A stretch of 64,000 nt of DNA from Chlamydoabsidia padenii (GCA_025330725.1 JAIWND010000039.1:62001-126000); one strand, 5' to 3'. Positions 47,098 to 60,617 are shown, counted from the first letter of the stretch. Notes: a model not told the origin generated them from the letters alone. A program made the numbers and translations.

Positions 47098-47541
47098 TCT
47101 TATAGAATATACGATCCTCTAGTTTTACTATATTATATCTATTTTTATTATTATTTCTGGTGTATTATATTGTTGTAATAAAATAAAATAAAAAAAAAAG
47201 TGTATTGTTTTGATCATTTGTATGTAATATATATTGGTCTTTTGTACGATTTCAAGCGGTCTTTTGTGCTAAGGAAACCTTGGGTGGTTGAGTTTGAAAT
47301 GGTGTGATCGCGGAGTTTGGTACCTTTATGCATTGCCTGGCCAATCAGTGAAACATTTTTTTTTAAAAAAAAAGGATAGACAGACACACGATTTACTTTA
47401 TTGGATATTCATAATTGGCAAGACTTATATAAGAATAGACATGTAAACAAATCAAGGTAATAATAGTATATGTATTAGTGATATAAAGATACGAGGGTGT
47501 TGTGATTATAGAACTAACTACTGGTAAAAAGGAAGGAGGAA
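47098..47541. other. Convergent 3' spacer
   Basis: Between tail-to-tail genes; AATAAAATAAAA near 47179. No gene seen. Confidence 0.45.
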
Positions 47542-49603
47542 TCAAAAGAAGGTATCACCCAATAAGAATTCTTGATCCACTGAAGATTGTTGTTGTTGTT
47601 GTTCCTGTTGAGGTCGAGCTTGTTTATTATAAAGTTGTTGTCCATCAAGATGTTGTTGTTGTTGGAATTGTGAGATGGATAGGAGTTGATCAGGTCGAGC
47701 AGTGTTTGCATTCTTCATCCTTGTCGAAAAGTCATTGAATAGACGTAACCCATTACCCATGAGATCTTCACTATAGTTGCGGACATTTTTCCCCATGGCA
47801 ATCACCTTGCTAAAATCAAACAAGTCTTCTTCTTCGTCGTCTTCATCCAATGGTGGTCTACGGTGTCGTCGAGGTGGTGGTGAGGACGATGATGGTATAT
47901 CTGGACCAGCCAAGGATGCAAAGAAGGAGGAGGGTGAAAAATGCCCGTTTTCTGATTTGCCTTTATCGAGGACTATTTTAGCAAAAGAAGGTGCCATGTC
48001 CATCATTGAATTGCTTCGTCTATGCGTTGTTCGAGGATCACCGGATGGTTCTTTGGAAGAAGAAGATTGTTGTCCGGAAAGTCTTGATGCAAAAGGATCA
48101 AACGATTGGCTGTATTAAATATACCAATCAAGTTAGTAAAAACACATACATCTCTTTTTTTCTTAAAAAAAAAAGTCACTTACCGTCGTACTTCTGGTTG
48201 CATGGATCCCGATCGACTTCGTCTTAAAGGTTGTTGTTGAGTATATTTGTTATCTTCATTATAATTATCATCATTGTCATCATCGTCGTCGTCGTCCAGA
48301 CTCATGATAATGTTCTTTCGAATGTAGGCGAGTTTTTCGGTAAAGTCGTCCAATTTGTCACCCAATAATGAATGAGCCACTGCCGCTACGGAAGATCGTC
48401 GTTTCCCAATCAAGTTGTCGCCTGGTGTTGATGTATTGGTTGGCGGTAGCATTTGAGACTTGACACCATCTACACTGTTGTCTAGAGTACCTGACGATGG
48501 CGTATATGCTGTCCGAGGAAGACCAACAGAAGGGAATGATCGGTTATCATCATTTGAGACGGTCGGTAGAGGCGATGGTGGTGAAGAAGCCAAAAGAGGT
48601 GTGAATGCATCTTTCTTTATTTCATTAGTGTCTGAAGGGTTGTTGGATAAAATAGGTTCTAGTAGAGGCGATTCTACCTTGTTGTCTAAAGGTACATTGT
48701 TCAGAGCACTGATCTGTTCGTCGGTAGTGTCTTGCACAGGTTGTTCTTCGTTAATAGAATCCAGTTCGCAGGTGATAGTAGTGGTATCCAATGACATATC
48801 ATCGAGTGGTTGTGATCCAGTATTATTTTCATCCAAATCAAATTGTTCTTCGTCTTGTTGTTGATCGTCACCAGATTCCATATCTTGAGCTTCAGTCCAG
48901 TCACTTTGAATTTCAAAAGGTCGTAGATGTCCTATATTGCCGTTATCGTCGTCCTCTTCTTTATCCAAATCCAAAGAATTACTATCTTGTTCCACATGTC
49001 CGGCTTGTGAGTCAAATAATTCAAGTTGTGCTACCAACTAGAACAGTAAAAAAAGAGGCGGGCGGGTAAGGTTAAGCATGTCCAGATGATAGTATCCCCA
49101 CTTACCTTTTTAGTATCACCTATAACAGCAGAGATTCGATGATCAGATAAGAATTCAGCATCGCCATCGTTCTCGTTTTCCATAAAAAAATCCACTCTAG
49201 CAAACGAGTCTTGTTGTTCCTGGTAAGATTGATTGTTGTCATGGTTATTTGTTGCCCTGGGTACGTCTGTTTTTGTAATAGCAGTAGTAGTTGTAGTAGA
49301 CGCAAAAGGATTCCGAGTCAAGAATTGATTAGAGTTGTGTAAAGCAGTACCGTTAAACCCAGATTGGTTATTGTATTCGTCTAATAGGGGTTCAATCGTC
49401 GTTGTCGTGTTGGGATCCAAATAATCGTTTAAAGTAGCATCTTCTGCCTGGAGTTGAATGGTGCCACTAGTGAGTGGTGTTAAACGAGGTAAACAAGAGA
49501 CACAACCACCAAAACCAAATGACAGACCACTATTACCCAATTCATCTTCGTCATCAGAAGAGAGTTGAATCGCCGGAGACCTTGGAAGGAAGAGTCTTTT
49601 CAT
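47542..49603 (-). CDS. Unknown acidic, low-complexity protein
   Basis: Exons 49603-49106, 49037-48184 and 48109-47542 give 639 residues. I do not recognise a named domain. Most is disordered and Asp/Glu/Ser/Gln-rich with an Asp run and a C-terminal poly-Gln. Two segments look folded or conserved: HSLLGDKLDDFTEKLAYIRK (about residues 395-415) and FSKVIAMGKNVRNYSEDLMG leading to LRLFNDFSTRMKNA (near 570), which read as amphipathic helices. Basic/Ser pairs (RRSRSGSMQ, HRRSNSM) look like 14-3-3 or PKA sites. A membrane-trafficking role is conceivable but not shown. Confidence 0.7.
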
Positions 49604-50219
49604 ATAAAGAATTGGGGGGGAAAAGGAATATAACAATGAGTATAAATGTAAAAAAGAGTTTTGGTTATAGTAATCAAAGCACAATGCCCAGGACTAAAAA
49701 GGTCTTAAAACATCAAGTAGAGATAAAAAGAGGGAAAAGATTTCTGGGCAACTCCCAATTTTAATAAACGTGGGCGGGATTTGAAAATGAAATTTCGTTG
49801 TCGATCCAATGGCAAAGAGATAAAAAGATGATAGTTACTAATTCACCAATCCACAAAATCCTTCAAATGCTTTGGGATGAAAGATGCTTATTTATATATT
49901 ACTTGGTTTAATAAACAAACCCATACTATGAATAATGGATGACCAAAGAAATCACTCTGTCTTTTAACCAAAATCTGGTCTTCTCATTGGATCAGTTACA
50001 TCATATCAGTCGAACACACCTTTTGACAATGGATCGATGGGAAATAGTCCTATGAAGTATATTGTCTTTATTACAAGTTTCTCTGAAATGGGTCATGCGG
50101 GCGGCGTTTAAATATTCTTCATAAAAAAAAAAGAAGGCGGTGTCTCACACGACGTTTCTTCCTCTTTTACTTTAATCCATCCTTTTTTTTTTTTTTTATC
50201 AACACTTATCCACCTAACC
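49604..50219. promoter_or_regulatory. Divergent promoter region
   Basis: 616 bases between divergent starts. Contains GGGCGGGATTTGAAAA at 49772, a related GGGCGGCGTTTAAAT at about 50099, and a T-rich tract before the plus-strand ATG. Confidence 0.45.
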
Positions 50220-51261
50220 ATGTCTAACACTCCATCAAGTGGCTCTTCCGATAAATATGTTAGAGTTGTTTCTTTTGATACAATGACAGATAAGGATTTG
50301 CCTGATTATAGTTTTACTCTTCGTGGGAAAACACCCGGGTATAAACGAACAAGACGGTCTCGTACGTTTTTGGTGGCCACTGATTTGGCTAGCTATAGTG
50401 ACCATGCTCTTCATTGGACTATCAACGTAAGTAAATGAACAACAAAATGGTCAAAGTAGAGTGAAACTCACTTGTATTTTTATAATGTTTTATAGGATAT
50501 CACAGACGATGGCGATGAACTTGTCGTACTACGGGTGGTCTCTGTGGATATGAATGGTACTGAAAAAAAGAATGAACTATACCCTGGGAACTCATGTATT
50601 TTTTTTTTTAAGATAAAAAATCTGTGGTGGAAGCAACTTTGAAACGCGAAGAACAACGAGCTAGAGAAGAAGCCACCAAGGTGATGGAACGTATTATGGA
50701 CACAGGGAATGAAGACAACAAGGTAATCTCGCTCTCGCTCTCTCTTCAAAATAGACCAATAACGCATCTTATTAACCTCTTTTCCCCAGATAAGTGTTGT
50801 GATTGAATTTGTCATTGGAAAAGTACAACACACGATCCAGCATATGGTAAGAAAAAAAAAGAACATTGACCATGATTGATTGTATACTAAAGAACAATCA
50901 CAAGATATCAATGTATCAACCCTCTTTATTGGTAGTAGGTACTCGGGGTTTATCTGAATTCCAAGGCATGATGATCGGAAGTGTCTCCAAATACTGTTTA
51001 CAACATTCACCTATTCCCGTAGTGGTGGTGCGACCCCAAGATTCGGTCAAGAAACAACTCCGGAATATTGATGAACAAAACAAGAAACCTAAACGACATG
51101 GACTCAAGAAACGCACCAGTCGACTCAGTGGGTTCTTCTCTCGATCCACATCGCCTTCGCCCGGAGGGTCTGATAATGACTCGGGTGATAATAACAGTGA
51201 TGGTGAACAAGGTCAGTCGGCAACTCGACGAATGAAGCATTTATCTATAGATGGACAATAA
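50220..51261 (+). CDS. Universal stress protein (UspA family, ATP-binding type)
   Basis: Exons 50220-50426, 50496-50556, 50613-50722, 50790-50846 and 50905-51261 give 263 residues. The USP fold opens with RTFLVATDLASYSDHALHW and closes with the ATP-site motif GTRGLSEFQGMMIGSVS (G-x2-G-x9-G-S) and IPVVVVRP. The N-terminal 45 and C-terminal 75 residues are extra; the tail is basic then Ser/Gly/Asp-rich. Fungal USPs are stress-linked with uncertain roles. The last acceptor has an alternative at about 50892 that would add four residues; I chose the one giving ISMYQPSLLVVG. Confidence 0.9.
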
Positions 51262-51531
51262 ATTAATGGTTAAATGTAGTCAATTAGGTATTCTTAAATT
51301 AATAAAGATTACACATACAATCATTTTATTTATTATTTGGTAATTGGGATAACTAACTACTACGGCACAGCCGATTTGGGCAAACAGTGATAAAATAAAA
51401 AGTCAAGGAAGGGCGTAATACAATGGTATAGTGATAATAAGAATAAGAAGAATAAGAATAAAGTAATACATAAAAATACAAATATATATATATATAATAG
51501 ACCAGTTTTAAAACCAAAAAGAGAGGAACAC

Positions 51532-53309
51532 CTAGTTAGCAACTTCCACTTGATCGATTTGGTACTTGTCAAACTGTTCTTGTTGCTTTTGAGCAGAGAA
51601 GCCTTCATCCATAAATTCATCGGGCTCCATACTTTTTGTAGGTCCCTTGAACCATTTACGAGCATAGGCAAAGTAATAACCTACCGAAGCAAAGATGACA
51701 AAGCAAAAGATCACACTGGCATAGTTCATATTATCCGGGGTCACAGGATATTCAGAAGGGCAGACAAAGAGGATAAAAGTGAAGAGGATCCAGAAACAAC
51801 TACACCAGCCAATGACAAAGGAGAAGGGACCCAGATGGAAAGGACCCCGCTTGAATTTGTTGCGTGATACAGTGAGTCGAAGATAGATAGGGATAAAGTA
51901 GGCAGCTGAAGACGCGATGGTGTTGACAGAGACAATGGCGCCATAAGCCGTGTCGTTGATGATATAGAGGATACCGACAATGGCAGCAAATGTCACATTG
52001 GCCCACACTGCCCATACAGGTGTTTTGGTGTACGAGTTGACTTTGGAGAGATGAGAGCTGAATGGAGTGGCACCGTCCCGAGCAAACGCATAGACCATAC
52101 GGCTACTACCAAGCGTAAGTGCTGATCCTGAGAAGAACATGGCACCCATGATGATCACACAGAATACAATCGTCCACTTGTTGCCGACTCCATCCAAAAA
52201 GACTTGAGTCATAGGCAGGCTAAGGCTGGTTTCGACAATTTGGCGTTGAAAGTCTTGGACGCAAAAGTTGACAGAGAGTAAAAATAAGAGACCGACAAGA
52301 GCAGCCGTACCGATGGCGTAGATGATACCTTTGGGGGCACTACGAGCAGCATCCACGGTTTCATCAGACATTTGAGCAGCACTGTCGTAGCCAGAGAGGG
52401 TATATTGACATTGTAAAAGACCGATCAAGAAGGCATAACCACTGTTGGAGAATCCGGTATCATTTTCAAAGTAAGTAAACTAGGTAGAGAGAGAAAAAAA
52501 AAAGAAGTTAGAGATACTATTGTGATGCAGGAAAATGATAAAAAGCACTTACCACCCATTCGGCACTAGGTTTGTTAGGAGTCAAGACCAGAGCCACGAC
52601 GACTAGTAACAAAGTACCAACAAGATGCCAATACAAGGAAGTTTGATTGAATACACCATTATAGCGCACACTGACCGAGTTGATGACCCCATGGATAAAA
52701 GCAATGACCAAAAAAAGACCAAATTCCCAGTATTTGCTGATAGTATAATCAGGGTATTGCATGGTGATGACGGATCCCAAGAATTGGGCAAGACTGAGAT
52801 CAGTCGATGTAATGGCCACTGTCAATCCAAGCCAGTTGCAATAACCAGTAACAAAGCATGCTAAAGGAACCCATTTGGTGGGGGCTAATTGTGATGTCCA
52901 GATATAAAGTCCGCCTGTCAGAGGATAGGCAGAGCAAATTTCCGCCAAGGAGAGACCCACTCCCATGGTAAAGATGGAAACAAGGATCCAACCCCAAATG
53001 ACGGCAACAGATCCACCACTCATCATGGCATCACCCCACATCTAAACAAGAAAAAAAAAAAAAGTACGAATGAGTGTTCCGTGTGTGTTTATAAAGGTGT
53101 GTTTTTGACATTACTGGAGTCAGTCCAGATAAAATAGAGCAACAACCAAAGGCAATGGCAAAGTTGGAGATGGTCGAGATACTTTTGCTCATTTCTTGTT
53201 TATAACCAAAGGATTTCAAGAGTTCACCTTCAGTTTGTTGTTGGGTTGCTTGAGCAGATTCTTCTTCGAAGACTACTTGATTGTTTAGGTCACGGTCCAT
53301 ACTAACCAT
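51532..53309 (-). CDS. Amino-acid/GABA permease (APC superfamily)
   Basis: Exons 53309-53115, 53041-52553 and 52479-51532 give 543 residues with about twelve membrane helices. Family signals: SFGYKQEMSKSIS and SNFAIAFGCCSILSGLTP before helix 1, SLAEICSAYPLTGGLYIW, the YDSAAQMSDETVDA segment and GSSRMVYAFARDGATP. These match Uga4/Bat1-type permeases that import GABA, choline or other amines with H+. The N-terminal 40 residues are acidic/Gln-rich and may hold ubiquitin-dependent turnover sites. The substrate is not readable from sequence. Confidence 0.93.
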
Positions 53310-54357
53310 CGATGTATTAATAGTTGTCGTGAAGGAATTTTCGTAAGGTATGGAAATATAAAAAAAAAAAAAAAGAAGAAGAGGAAGAATTTAAAGAGAG
53401 ATAAGCTTTTTGTTTGTTTGTTGAAAAAGAAAATAAAAAGGGGAAAATGAAATCTGGTATTTATAAAGGAAATTAGGTTTGACGATGAAAGGAGTTTGAC
53501 CCAATGAGATGGAGCGGTATCTTAACCCCACACCAAAGTGAGATAGCGATATACTCTTCCACCAATCAAGTGCGATTATACCTGTTAACCAGAAAAGGGA
53601 ATCTTGTGGCATTTGATCATTGACAACCATTCCTGTTCTCTGGGTGCTGGTCTTTAAAGGAATTCATCTCCCACGGCAGTTGCCTATTTCATACCTCATA
53701 TTAGTCAGAACTCGAACTCTAATTCGCTTGATAATGAAAAGTGTAATAACAATAAAGAAAAAGATAAGATAATAATCAAGTAGATAGCTTTGATGTCAAA
53801 TCGAATCAGTCAAGATAGGATATCTACTGAAAGGGATATATATAACTGACAGGAGGGACATTTCAAAATAGACTCATCATCCTTACTTCGTGGGAAATAC
53901 CCATCCACGCACAGTCTTTGTTTCAGGCTGATGAATCCAATTCATTGCTCGGACAATCAACCCAAAGAAATTCACAATGGCTAATATAGAAAAGGAAAAA
54001 ACGTGAGATCATTCGATTTGTACTCGTCGGGATTTAAAATCCATAATTCCTCTTTTTTAACGTGTCGATCTGCATAATAGACGTATATCATCCTTTCAAA
54101 TGTAATACTTGTGCAGTGCACTACCTATCTTTTGTTTTGTTTTTTGCATAAAAAGTAAAGTGCATGACGTACTGATTTTACCAGAAAACCAAAACAATAA
54201 AGTCAAGTGATGGCGCTTTCTTGCCCTAAGTGTCGGGAACTGAAAATCATGCCTTTTTTAAACCCCAAAAGTACAGCCTTTTTCTCTTATCTCTCCTTCT
54301 CTTTTTGCTTCCGTCATACTTTATATCCCTTTACTATATCCAATTAAACAAAAGAAA
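53310..54357. other. Divergent spacer
   Basis: Over 1 kb between the permease and the next gene; A-tracts near 53361 and a CGGGATTTAAA site at 54028. No gene seen. Confidence 0.5.
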
Positions 54358-54996
54358 ATGTTTCAAATTGTCTTGCGCGAAGGTATTACTGGTGGTTTTG
54401 TTGGCCCCACCATAAAGTAAGTCATCTCTCTCCTACCATTCCCACGGCCTCACCTTTTTTTTTTTTTTTTTTCAATGTAGACAAGTGGTTGAAATCCGGG
54501 GTGATGATGCTGGTGCCTCCATTCTTCATGCTAATCTGAAAACATCTTCCAAATCTGACTACACCACTCAAACTGGCTCTTTGGCTCCGTAAGTCGACTA
54601 AAAAAAAAAAACGAAATTTTGCTTGCTCATCCTTGTTTTATAGTGAACAAGTTCAAACTTTGACCAGATCTTTGAAAGATGCTCTTGCTCAATTACCTAT
54701 TGAAACACCTCCTGGTAGCGAAGATATTTATGGATTGGATACTTCCATCTCGTTCATGTCTGATGACTTTCAATGGCAAAACGGTAAAACAAAAGGAGGG
54801 GTATATCATATCATTGACATTAACAACAACCCTTTCTTTTTTTTTTTTTTTTTTTTTTGGTATAGGCGGTCCTGAAGGTTGCGGTGGTGGTATATCTGAT
54901 GTCCAAGCATCTCCTGAACAAAAACAAGCATTCCAAACCCTAGTGCAATCTTTGGTGGGTACTGGTCAACAATTTGCAGTACAGGCCCAAGACTGA
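54358..54996 (+). CDS. Unknown small protein
   Basis: Exons 54358-54416, 54481-54588, 54644-54783 and 54866-54996 give 145 residues in perfect phase. Begins MFQIVLREGITGGFVGPT, then a beta-rich part (VVEIRGDDAGASILHANL), a helical part (QVQTLTRSLKDALAQLP), a Gly/Cys patch (GGPEGCGGGISD) and a short helix. No signal peptide. I cannot name the family; four consistent exons argue strongly for a real gene. Confidence 0.72.
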
Positions 54997-55142
54997 TTCC
55001 TTGTAGTGTAGTGGTCTTTATTCATTCATTCATTAATCAATAAAGGCTATGTTTTATTATGTTTTTTTAATAGTGTCAAATAATAATAATAAATGATGAA
55101 AAGGGGGGGGTATGAAGAATAATAATAAAAGAGGGTAATAAT

Positions 55143-57470
55143 CTACCATTTAATACGACTAAACACAGTGGGTGGTGTATCGACTTGGGGTTCATATTCT
55201 CTTGCTTTGGCCTTGATACCTTCCATAATATCCTTGAGAGCAGACTTGTCCAAATCATCCCGTTTACCAAGTATATCTTCCACAAAAGCCAAAGGAATAT
55301 CCGGGTACGCCTGTCGTAAAGAGTAATAGTCAACAAAGATCATGCGTCGGTTGCTTGCCAATAACGTATGGATCTTTTCAATCACATCAAACCGGTCCTC
55401 TAGGTCTTGTACAGCAAGATACTTGGCAAAAAAGTTGAACGAGATCTGCACATCGTCTTGCATCTTGTTTAAACACACATCCATCCTAAACGTCGCCTTG
55501 CGGTTACGCATGGATTGAAGATAGAGGACAAGAAACCGATCGAGGATATCATTGAGGAGTTTTTCAAACAATTGCTTGTTGAGATGCATATAGTCTTCGC
55601 AGTAATCCTTGAAAGTTTCAATCACCGACGGGACCAAAGGTTGTTCGTACCAGCGCACGGTAAACAGATCGCTAAACACCGGCTTGAGATCGGAAAAGGT
55701 AATGTCCAGTAGGGCTTCCCGTGCCGCTGATGCCACATGTAAATAGCCTTCCACCGCCGTAGCAAGTTTTTCCTCGGCCTGGACCTTGTATCGACTTTCC
55801 ACCAGCGGCACAATCCGTTCCAATAACCCATCAGCGAAATCCGCGCATTTCACTTGATCGTTGGCCAGCGCCATGACGTATTCCACAAACCCATCCGGAG
55901 CATCAGCAGGCTGGTCCAGTTGTTTCCGTAGTTCCGAGGTCAACAATCGTTTCCAAAAGGTCTGCGAGTCCTTGATCACCTTGCTGCATTCGGATACCAC
56001 CAAGTAGAGTAACATGCCTTGATTCGCATCGGCGGCGACATCGATTTGCTGATTGATGATCTGGAACATATCCACCGCCCCCGCCATACCAAATTGTCCA
56101 TCCGCTGATTCTTCAGGCGGGTTGTCTCGTTCGATAAAGTCACGCGATTCGGATGACATGAGATTCGAGGTCCATTCCGCCAATGTGGTACGCACCAGTT
56201 TGAGGTATTCGTCGACCAAGGACTGTTCCTGGCCATCTAAGAGTTGAGGTTCCAGTAATTCTTCAGTGACGCCCAAACGAGTGCTCATCGTCGCATAGTA
56301 ATCCCGCACAAATCGCAAGAGACGCAAGATGGAGCCCGCATCCAATTCCTGATCCACCATTTGATTGAGCATTTCATAAGTATGACGATGGTATTCCAGC
56401 ACAAAGTAGGGGAAAATCTTGTACTTTTTGGGGAATTTAGGGACAATTTGATCAAACACCAGTTCCAAGTCGTTGAAGATAAAGTCGGTCGTATCCAATG
56501 CCCCCACCCAATCATCGACTTCTTTATAAGGCGCGAGTTCTTGATCAAACCGTTCGACAATAGATTGATGTACCTGTTCAAAGAATTCCACCCTATATGA
56601 TTTGATGGTACGAGGATTGCCTTCTGCCAATCGCCATTTTTGTTGTTGTTGTTGGTCATGGTTGCGTTGCTGGAGGTCATGATGGTTCGCCTGCGCCTGC
56701 CGTGCCGCTAAAGCTTTTTCGTCTGCCCGTTCTTCACATTCAATAATCTTGACCATGATGACAATGGTGGGTCCACACCCTTCTTCAACCAAGACAAGCA
56801 TGTTTCGTGCCAAATGCCAAAGATGTTGAGTAAAGTCGTCTGATAATACGTCCACACGCCGAAAGTAGGTCTTGAGAGTGATGAGTACATCGTGAGGTGA
56901 GTCGCGGGCCTGGTGCATGGTCTGATCCCGGAATTCCTCCAGTTTAAATAAATTGTAGTGAACTTGAAGCAGGTCGGATTGAGGTTCGAATATATCAGCT
57001 TGAAGGGGTTGAAAGAGACCTTCGACTTGGTTTAATCGTTGATAAAGCGCCTGGAAGGATTTTACTTTTTCTTGAGTAGCAACAAAGTTTTTATGTATTT
57101 GTGATAACTAAAAGTAAAAAGTTTAGTATGAGGTAAAAACCCATTCATGCTTTTAAAAGAAAAAAAAAAAACTTACTTGATTGATACGGTCAAAGTCTTT
57201 AATCATATGTTGAGTATCACCACAGAGTTTGTCGATGCGTTGCATATTGTCTTTTACACGATTGTTGCTTTGAGTCGATATATCTAGAGTTTCAAGGCCT
57301 TGTTGGACATAGTCGAGTTGGGTCTGGACACCAGTGTTGAGTTGGGCATCAATTGACGCTTTTTCTTTTGTCAGTTTTCGTATCAAGGGTCCGATTTTGG
57401 TATTGAGGTCATCAGGATGTTTGAGTATTTCCGCAAGTTTTGCTACCGCCACTTCTCTAGCATCCTCCAT
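55143..57470 (-). CDS. SEC6: Exocyst complex subunit Sec6
   Basis: Exons 57470-57177 and 57107-55143 give 752 residues, normal for Sec6. The N-terminal ~130 residues form the coiled coil that packs into the exocyst core; the rest is the helical-bundle CATCHR domain with family-like stretches such as FEPQSDLLQVHYNLFKLE, VRDYYATMSTRLGV, IFVDYYSLRQAYPDIP. A Gln-rich insert is near residue 235. The exocyst tethers secretory vesicles at the growth tip plasma membrane. Only one intron, unlike most neighbours. Confidence 0.94.
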
Positions 57471-57656
57471 TGTATAAGAATCGTTTGGATTTGGTAAAAT
57501 AAAAAAAAGATGAAGGAGTAAAAAGAGAGCATATCCATTTAGACAAGGCCAAAAAGTATATATAATGATTTTTTTATTTCCCGATCATTTTTTTATTTAA
57601 AGTGCTTGGGATAACTATAACTAGAATACATAATCTATCTAATATCTAATATCTAA

Positions 57657-60362
57657 TCAATAAAGACCATCTACAAGTTGTTGTTTTCTTCGGTTGATCA
57701 TATCCTTTTCACTGGTAATGATTTCAGCAACATGGGCAGCAGCGGTCACTTCGGCCAGTTCAGGCGACAAGGTGCGTCTGGGCACACCACCATCGTCACG
57801 GGAAGAAGAAGAAGAGCCGCAAGAAGTTACAGAGGGAGTGGGGAGACAAGTGACTTGAGAGTTGTCATTTAGCGAGGCAGCATCCTCGGCGAGTTCTTGG
57901 ACCCAGGCACCGAGAGTTTTCGCCGCTTGATGGGCTTCAGGTAAAATCGCCATCATCTGTAAAAAGGCATGACTGATACCTTCCAAAAACTTGACACGTA
58001 CCACATTATTAGGATGACCATTCAAAGGACAAGCAGAAGGGTATTGTAATTTGGCTTGGCGGATTCGACTAGCAAAGATTACCGTATCGTCCACAAAAGG
58101 ATCCTTTTCACCACACATCATGAATGTCTTGGGGAATTGGGCCAACAGTTCAAAGGGTGCCACCACAGGTGAAAGAAGATAGTCCGAATCAAAGTCAGGA
58201 TTGGCATGAGGACCAAGATATACTATAGGAAAGAAAGAAAGAATAAAAAGAGGAGTCAGGGAAGAGAGAGAGAGAGAGAGAGGGTCAAATAGGTAGTTAA
58301 CTTACAGATTGCCATGGCACGAACCTGCATAATAAAAGGTAATGAGTGAGTATAATGCCTATCTGTTGTATCCACTTACCATATCTGGACTAATGATGCG
58401 ATCGTTGAAGAAGCTCATTCGACTGGTCATGGCCAAACGAGAAGATCCCCAAGCATGTTTGTCAATAGCCCGTTGGCTCACCCGTTCACGAATAGACAGA
58501 TCCCGTTCATCTGGTCCCAAGGGTTCCAATGTTGCTGCAGGTACAATCTTCTTGGCGGGTTTGTATAGATTGAGATTAGTGAGCACTCGTTTCCAAATAC
58601 TGTTTTCTTTAATATCAGGCACCACACTAAGGGGACTTGCATGACTAAAGTGATCCTTGGTTTGCCATAAGGTTTCCAAGGAGCCTGATCGGAAGAGTTG
58701 TGTTTTTGATTCCGCCCGAATAAGTGAGAGTTGATCAGGAGTCATCCAACATGACATTTCAAAGTCCAATGCGGCGTAAATCAGAATGAGACCGCAAGGT
58801 ACAGGAATCAATGTGTCGAATAAAGGTTCTTCCGCCCGATATGCATGTCTAGTATCAGCAAAAGTGGGTGAAGGAGACAATAATGCATCGCCGCTAGTGG
58901 ATGATGATGATTGATGTCGATTCTTGATTTGTTGGTTATGTGCCAAGATCTTTAGTGTCACCGCAGCTGTCACATTGCCACCGCTAATCAATATATTTAT
59001 ATAAAAAGAAGAAGCGAAGAGTCAATATCAAGTATGATTCGTTCCTATTTATCTACTTACGCAGAATCACCGGCAATGATGATATTTAAATCCTTGTCAC
59101 CAGATAAACCAAAAGACCTTCCACGATCACGAATCAAAGTAACGTATAAATCAAAGCATTCTTCTATAGGCCAAGGGTAAGGATATTCAGGTGCCTTCTT
59201 GTAATTGACGCTACAGATGGGAAGACCAGTTTGTTTAGCCCAGGCCGCCAAGTAATCTTCATGACAAGGAGGAGGCATGGATACGAATCCGCCACCAGGG
59301 AATTGTAAGAGAATGGTATTGTGTTGGGCCAATGTGTCGGGATTGCCAGAATAATAAAAGTAGACTTCAATGGGAGGAAGGTGTTGACGATAATTAGGAC
59401 GATCTAGTTGAAGGATACGTCTGATACCAAACCGAGGACGCATGAGTTTAGAGAATGTGGAGAGGATGGGATTATTCGGTACTTTTTCCCAGGACACACG
59501 CATTTGTTCGACTGACATGGTGGCTCGTACCCGACGTACCTTTTCTTCGGCTTCGTCAGCAAACACCAAATAGTAAAAGGAGAAGAGGAAGGAGCAAATA
59601 TGGCGTAACCAGAGAGGTTTCAATGGCATGGCGGTGAAGAATCCCGCATCCAAAGCTGTCAAGATCCAAGTGGCACGGTAAAAGCTTCTTTTATACTACA
59701 TATACAATAAAAGTAGGGGGTGAGCAAACAAGAGACGTCATTATCATTCTTTTTTATTTTTACCAATCTAGCCAATGGTTCAGGAGCTAATTTGAAATAA
59801 AACAATAAGAATGAATAAACCCAAGTGATTTTCAATGTCGGACATTACCATTCAAACCAATGAGGTGAAACAGGTTTTGTAAAAGGTAATAGGCCAACCA
59901 TGCCGATACGGTGATTTTCCAAGGAGCGGTTCCAGCTAAATAATTTGCATATGAAAGTTAAAAAAAAAAAAAAAAAAAAAAAAAAGTGGAGTTAGTTTTG
60001 GTTTCTGTATCACATCCGTCATCATCAGACACACACACACACACACACACAGAGAGATCAGATGGTAAATATATACATGTATATATGTATATTAAAAAAA
60101 AAAAAAAAAAAGCGGGGTATGAGGGGTAGTCAGGTACTGTACTTACCAATAGAGTTATTTGCCTTTTGTAATACTTTAGGAAGTCGTTTCGTGTTGCCTT
60201 TAGTCACAAACCACCAACTAGAAAGAAGAGTTGATAACGGCTGAGTTGGTATGTCAAAACCTTTTTATGCATTCGTCCATATTCTTACCCCAATGTCAAA
60301 GTCAAAAGAGCTTGAGTTCGTTTCCAGTTCGCGGATGGTTTACCCACAAGATGGTCCAACAT
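57657..60362 (-). CDS. Hormone-sensitive-lipase-like alpha/beta hydrolase
   Basis: Exons 60362-60289, 60217-60147, 59935-59849, 59786-59764, 59695-59061, 58983-58380, 58324-58306 and 58222-57657 give 692 residues. Catalytic parts: oxyanion LLQFPGGGFVSMPPP, nucleophile GDSAGGNV (completed across an intron), acid in CGEKDPFVDD, His in EGISHAFLQM. These are the GDXG/HSL family hallmarks; substrates are usually neutral lipids, steryl or acetyl esters. The N-terminus has hydrophobic segments (WLAYYLLQNLFHLIG, LCS-rich) that may anchor it to ER or lipid droplets. Two exons are very small (23 and 19 bases). Tail is Ser-rich. Confidence 0.9.
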
Positions 60363-60617
60363 TATGTTATATATACAAGTTTATAGATTGATGGCAAAGA
60401 TATACAGGTGAATGGAGAATGGGAAAAAGAAAAGAAAAAAAAAAAAAAAAAAAAGGAGAAGAAAGAAAGAAGGCGGGGTGAACTCTTAAAGGGGGGACGG
60501 GATTTGAATCATCATTTGCATGTGACAGAAAGTCACGACAGGTCGTTGGTTCTTTTGCTTTTTTTGCTTTTTCTCTTTTTTTGTGTTTCCCTTTCCCCAA
60601 TTGAATCAACGCAACAC
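60363..60617. promoter_or_regulatory. Bidirectional promoter, HSL-like / ORC4
   Basis: 255 bases between divergent starts with an A-rich tract (60431-60452) and CGGGATTTGAA at 60498, about 120-136 bases from each ATG. Confidence 0.5.
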
